This document shows positions 59,679 through 64,000 of a stretch of 64,000 nt of DNA, in pieces. Each line of letters begins with the position of its first letter. Positions within the stretch are counted from its first letter, which is position 1. The translations under genes and the position numbers were made by a program. Origin of the DNA: Linum tenue (lineage: Eukaryota > Streptophyta > Magnoliopsida > Malpighiales > Linaceae); NCBI GenBank assembly GCA_946122785.1, contig CAMGYJ010000004.1, forward strand, positions 16,824,150 through 16,888,149. Reading direction: 5' to 3'. Below the pieces are notes generated by a model. That model ran no database searches. It was not told the origin of the DNA and saw nothing but the letters and a program-made list of their open reading frames with translations.

Positions 59679-60013
59679 GTAGGATATTAGGGTGTGTAGA
59701 AAATAAATTAGGGATTAGAAGATATTAGAATTTTTTATTTATTTTAAAGAAAAGTGAATGAGGTGGAAATGAAATGACAATTTTGAAAATTCTAATTTTA
59801 TTATTTTTAAATTGCCACTTCACACATTTAACGGTCAACTTTTAGAGTTGACTGCCACCTAAGCAAGAGTTAACGGAGTTGGACGGAGAGTGACCAAACA
59901 TGAACGGTTTCAGTAAAATGAAGTACCACCAATGGATTTAAATATTTCGAGTGACCAAACTTGAACGTTTTTTGTAATTTCAGTGATCAACCATGCAATT
60001 AACCCATTTATCT

Positions 60014-60584
60014 GTTGCAAAGGGATTAACTGCTTGACTTCTAAAGATATCACAGCACCAGAGGCTTGCATATTGCTAATGGGTCTTACAGGAAAAATCA
60101 AAGGACCACACTTTAAAATAGTAAATATAAAATCCCAATTTAAGACGAAAGACAAAGTAATTGTGGAGGAAGGTTTTAGGAAACTCTTTTTTAAAATAAA
60201 ACATTCATGAAGTTTAAGATATATATTATTATTCACACAACTCATCACATAAGTCACATAAATTTGCAGCAAAAGATTTCATCCCTAATATGCATCATCA
60301 ATTCCACAATCAAATCGGAAACTAATGTGTATGTCAGCAAGGCTCTAATAAGAACCAACTATTACAAAATTCCAGCAAAAAGAATTTTAATAATCAGATT
60401 GGGATAACGACTATTATAGACATAAACAAACTGGAAGCAAGGAAAGAACAGAAAAATAAGAAGCTCATGCAAAGGGAATTAAAAGTCCCGAACAGATACA
60501 TGCTTGCATTATCTTGGGTATCATAATTTGATAACATCTGTAATACTTGCAAATGACAAATGATCACATATTACTACAGTGGTA
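60014..60584. other. AT-rich intergenic stretch
   Basis: Short frames on both strands (59910-60272 minus, 59983-60407 plus) overlap each other and the MULE end and show no family. Nothing else was recognised. Confidence 0.4.
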
Positions 60585-60852
60585 TTTTTTTTTTTTTTTT
60601 TGCATAAGGAGGAGGCACAAAGCCAAGAACAGCTGGCAGGTTACAGGGGTGTATTAGAAGATGAGAGGGACGAGGTAGTTACTCTCCTAGGAAAAGAGAT
60701 GCCTCTTTCGTCATCCTGCAGAAAAGCATTAAGCTCGTTTGGCGGTATATCCAACTCATACATACCGTAGGGATAGACGAGACTGTGCTTCGAGAGCCAG
60801 TCCGCGACTCTATTCCCTTCTCGGTAAGTATGAATCAGATTAACCACCCAGT
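60585..60852 (-). mobile_element. 5'-truncated LINE 3' end (RNase H C-terminus and poly(A))
   Basis: The minus-strand frame from 60847 reads VNLIHTYREGNRVADWLSKH, the last helix of plant LINE RNase H with its final catalytic Asp. A stop and a 17-base A-run follow (plus-strand T-run 60585-60601). It ends abruptly at the left edge of duplicated block B (60853). No clear TSD was found. Confidence 0.8.
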
Positions 60853-61657
60853 CCTAATCTGCACTTACTTCACAGCATGACATAGATAAAATGTCTCAAC
60901 TAATGAAGAAGCAAGTTGCAACACTGCCCAACCAAAGCACCCAATTGAACCGGCCGCAAATTCAGCCAACATGAATAAGAGGCATATTTCTCCCTAACCA
61001 AAAGGAAAGGTCGTTGCAGCTTCAGCCAATAACAAGACATCAGAGGTCAAAACCTACAAGAGGCGCAAAATAGCTTTGGTGATATCAAACGCCGACTAAC
61101 AATTCAGCAAAACACAACCACCATCATTCGTACGCAACAACTACCACAATCACCTACTATATAGCAGTAATGTTTTTCAAATAAAGCCTTCAGTATATGT
61201 ATGGAAATAATAATAAAAAAAACTGAAGGCATTTCTATCTTTCCGTTAGTTGTAAATAAATAAAGGGTGTATCCACCATTACATTATATAATAAATTAGC
61301 GTTAGCCCCGGCCCGTTGGCCGATCGAGTTTTGATGAAAGACCAATAAACTGTACAAAATCAAACTAAACAGGCCATGCCTATTGGCTACTACTGCTGTT
61401 GGAAACCGTATATGGTATCAAACATTTTTTTTACAATTATAAGGAACTAATTAAACTAAGATGTGGTCATACTCTTTTGCTATTGTATGTGTAGGGCTGC
61501 AAATGAGCCGAGTCGAGTCGAGTTTTACCGAGTTTGAGCTCGGCTAGTTAATAAACGAGTCGAGCTCAGCTCGTTTATTAACGAGTCGAGCTCAGCTCGT
61601 TTATTAACGAGCCGAGTCGAGTCGAGTTCGAGCTAGCTTGTTTATTAAGATCTTAAC
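60853..61657 (+). repeat. Second duplicated block, copy B
   Basis: Counterpart of 53564-54337, about 7.3 kb downstream, with a 14-bp insertion (caacatgaataaga region near 60966), a short deletion near 60942 and an extra tandem unit of gagtcgagctcagctcgttt near 61585. Its MITE (from 61492) is cut short; after 61657 the sequence differs from copy A. Confidence 0.85.
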
Positions 61658-61697
61658 GAGTCGAGTTCGAGCCGAGTCGAGTCGAGTTCACAATAAG

Positions 61698-62748
61698 GGG
61701 AGCAGATCAGGTGAGTAACCTTGTGGTGAGTAACCATGAGTAACCCGTCCACATCAGCATGACATCAGCATCCTCTCTCTCCTGGAAAGCCTTTAATTTT
61801 CCCCTCTTTAATCTTTGACGAACGATTTCTCACTCATTTTAAGTCAAAATTTTTTTTTTTTTTGCACAGTTAGATCAGATTAATTGTGCTCTTCAAAATG
61901 ATATCCACTTTAATATATTTTTCGAACAAAAAAAATTGAGCCATTTTTTACCAGTCTATACCATATGGTATTGACTGGTATTGAAATAAAAGCATACATA
62001 TGGTTTGAAAAAAGTACCATGGTGGTATGAACAAACCAAGACTGTAGGATGGTTGAATACATGATAGTAGAAATATATTAATTGTCATTTACGACTTTTA
62101 ACATTGTATACCACAAGATACCACCCCGTACCAGGGTGGTATTGTATGGTATTGTGTGGTATTTTTTGGTCCTATAATTTGTTCACCCATAAATTTGTAG
62201 ATCCAATAGATCATGATGAACTCGTCCCTTCTGTGCAAACGTTTTCAAAAACGAATTAAAAACGAAGAAGATACCATACAATACCACCCTGTACCAGGGT
62301 GGTATTGTATGGTATTGTGTGGTATTTTTTGGTCCTGTAATTTGTTCACCCAGAAATTTGTAGATCTAATAGATCATGATGAACTCGTCCATTCTGTGCA
62401 AACGTTTTCAAAAACGAATTAAAAATGAAGAAAATACCATATGGTATGCAGTTGGTACCGAGAGACCATAATTTTTTGTTCTAAAAAAATATTTAAAATT
62501 GATCTCATTTTGTAGAGCACGATGAACTCGTTCCACCTGTGCAAAAAAAATTAAAATCCGAGTTAAAACGAAAAAGATATGAGCCGATTAAGAAATATAG
62601 AGAAAATAAAAATGATCTTTAATTCTCCATCCTTAGATCTGGATTTTCTAAATGAAGGGTTCAGATTTGGTTATTGATGGATGCATAACCCATGGTTATG
62701 CACCCTATCTTGAGCCCACAATGAGAGTTACTGACATGATCCGCTCCC
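61698..62748. mobile_element. Inverted-repeat element of about 1.05 kb
   Basis: The left end gggagcagatcaggtgagta and the inverse of the right end gggagcggatcatgtcagta share 16 of 20 bases. No convincing TSD was found. The interior holds the tandem repeat listed below. No coding region was recognised. Confidence 0.6.
62118..62444 (+). repeat. Tandem repeat of about 163 bp (two units, degenerate third)
   Basis: Two units starting near 62118 and 62281 each hold a hairpin-like ccaccc-gtaccagggtgg, gtattgtatggtattgtgtg and gatcatgatgaactcgtcc. A degenerate third unit follows near 62515 (gcacgatgaactcgttcc). The 69-residue frame 62213-62422 is a by-product. Confidence 0.8.
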
Positions 62749-62989
62749 ATGTTTATGAACTTATTATTAATAGGCTATTAGCTTCTCTACTTTAGGTTTG
62801 AATTGCATGTGCTTATTAACTTTTCTAAATTCTGTGCACTCATATTTTACATAATATATGTCGTATTTAACAATTTTTTTGTTATTTTAGAGCATGTGTC
62901 AAAAACTTACGCTTTTACGCTTTAATTCTACGCTTTACGATTTTACCCTTTTCCGTTTCTAGGTAGAATCGCGCTTTTGACTGCATTGT
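62749..62989. other. AT-rich spacer with no recognised feature
   Basis: Nothing was identified except a short cttacgcttttacgctttaa-type repeat near 62908-62960. The expected left TIR of the following Pack-MULE copy is not found here. Confidence 0.4.
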
Positions 62990-64000
62990 AGTTACGTAAT
63001 CCAAGGCTGGTCTATCAAAGGCAACAACTTTAGGAGCAGATGTGGCTTCTCCCAACCTCTTCAACGCCCTGCTCCATGAGAACAATGAAGCTCCAAAGTC
63101 ATGCAGTAAGACGACAGGAAACCCCAGCTTCTTATCAGGATCAGAAGAAGCAATTTGAGGCGAAGAGCCATTTGCCTCTGGCGATTGCGATTGCGATTCG
63201 CTTATGGTTCATCTTCACGCCTCTGAACTCGCAGAAACAATTGTCTGGGTCTGCTAAAAGTTCAGGATCCACCAGTCCATCTTGATCAATGCCAGCTATT
63301 TGCTTCTTCTTCTTTCTTCTGTATCCGACAGCTGCTCCGGGAAAGCGGCGGCAGAGCCACTGAGGGAAGAGGAAGAAGCAGTTCTTTCTTTCCTCTGTAT
63401 CCGACAGCTGCTCCGGGAAAGCGCCCGGCAGAGCCACTGAGGGAAGAGGAAGAAGCAGATGCCGAAATTGAAGGACGAGGAATGAATTTGGTAATGGGAT
63501 TGCTAGTAAGGTTCCTATTCATCCCAAAAACCAGAGCACCTCGATAGCTTCTTGACCTACAGAGTCTGAGAGAGCTATGGCATTTACTAAAGATCTTAGC
63601 TTTACCGATTGGTGGAGACAAATTGGAGCTGGAGTGGCCAAAAAAGAGATGGGTTTTGGGAGAACTTTGAAACTGAGCTTGATGACACTGCAAGTGATGA
63701 AGGGTCGATGCAATTTGTAATTATAATATTATTTATTTATTTATTTTACTTTATTGTGAAAATGAGTTGAAAATGATAGAAAACTAAATTTTTTTTATTT
63801 TTTATTTTTTAATTGCCACATCACTGAGTTAACGGTCAACTTTGAGGGTTGACTGCCACATCAGACAAATTTAACAGAGTTGGACGGAGAGTGACCAAAC
63901 TTGAACCATTTAACTAATTTGAGTGACCAAAATTGGATTTAAATATTTTCAGTGATCAAACATGAACGTTTTTTGTAATCTCAGTGATCAACCATACAAT
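62990..64000. mobile_element. Second copy of the alpha/beta-hydrolase Pack-MULE, left side missing, right edge off window
   Basis: Similarity to the element at 55802-58292 starts abruptly at tagttacgtaatccaagg (equivalent to about 57352) and continues through the captured hydrolase to the right TIR (63835 onward), which leaves the window. It keeps about 75 bp between the transit-peptide region and the TIR (gtgaaaatgagttgaaaat...) that the first copy has lost. Confidence 0.85.
62994..63693 (-). pseudogene. Captured alpha/beta-hydrolase fragment, second copy
   Basis: Same structure as 57357-58056, with the Met at 63693, the transit-like N-terminus, the 76-bp tandem duplication and the same later frame changes. 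It reads CFCEFRGVKMNHK where the first copy reads CFCEIRGVKMHHK. Shared defects mean decay preceded the duplication of the element. Confidence 0.75.

Larger units (their letters stand above)
58318..60004. mobile_element. Pack-MULE carrying fragments of at least two host genes
   Basis: TIRs of about 190 bp belong to the same family as the element at 55802 (ggttaattgcatggttggtc and inverse). The 9-bp repeat catttatct flanks it at 58309-58317 and 60005-60013. It lies 25 bp from the end of the previous element. Inside are a 4CL-like fragment (minus), a secreted-peptide-like frame (minus) and a dephospho-CoA kinase first exon (plus). No transposase. Confidence 0.85.

Overview
This window is nuclear DNA of a flowering plant, probably a dicot. 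The evidence is one intron-containing thaumatin-like (PR-5 type) gene with canonical GT-AG borders, plant LINE, Copia, MULE and hAT remnants, and A+T-rich intergenic DNA. I cannot name the species. Identifications rest on motifs read by eye; no database search was possible. Almost everything except the thaumatin-like gene is transposon-derived or non-coding.

Layout. 1-2510: 5' part of a minus-strand LINE (ORF1 intact, ORF2 frameshifted and leaving the window). 3078-6972: a MULE-like element with a 9-bp target-site duplication (TSD), filled with non-coding repeats. 6982-8491: AT-rich DNA with a dense cluster of GTCGAC sites. 8492-25210 and 25211-41928: a direct tandem duplication of about 16.7 kb, nearly identical by eye, joined at a 3-bp microhomology (tca). 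Each unit holds one thaumatin-like gene (18113-18953 and 34844-35684), a series of hAT-type MITEs with 8-bp TSDs, a small retroposon and the left part of a two-gene MuDR-like element. That element ended at 45886 before the duplication. Copy 1 keeps its left terminus and 9-bp TSD; copy 2 keeps the transposase and the right terminus.

41929-47400: the rest of the MuDR-like transposase, broken by frameshifts and by an 83-bp SINE fragment with a 19-bp TSD; then SINE-like repeats and a Copia integrase remnant. 47398-53003: an almost full-length but decayed LINE with an imperfect 12-bp TSD. 53564-64000: a second, rearranged duplication; a hAT MITE; and a cluster of MULEs with about 200-bp terminal inverted repeats (TIRs). 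These carry pieces of ordinary plant genes (Pack-MULE behaviour): a plastid-targeted alpha/beta-hydrolase (two copies), a 4-coumarate-CoA-ligase-like fragment, and the first exon of dephospho-CoA kinase.

The only likely functional host gene is the thaumatin-like gene, present twice. The duplication postdates the MULE and MITE insertions it carries. Copy 2 later, or during the event, lost the MULE left end in a deletion filled with sequence that matches, in inverted form, a tract about 290 bp away. I found no evidence for an entirely new gene system. The most informative items are the tandem duplication, its repair scar, the MuDR-like element with convergent genes, and the multi-gene Pack-MULE.
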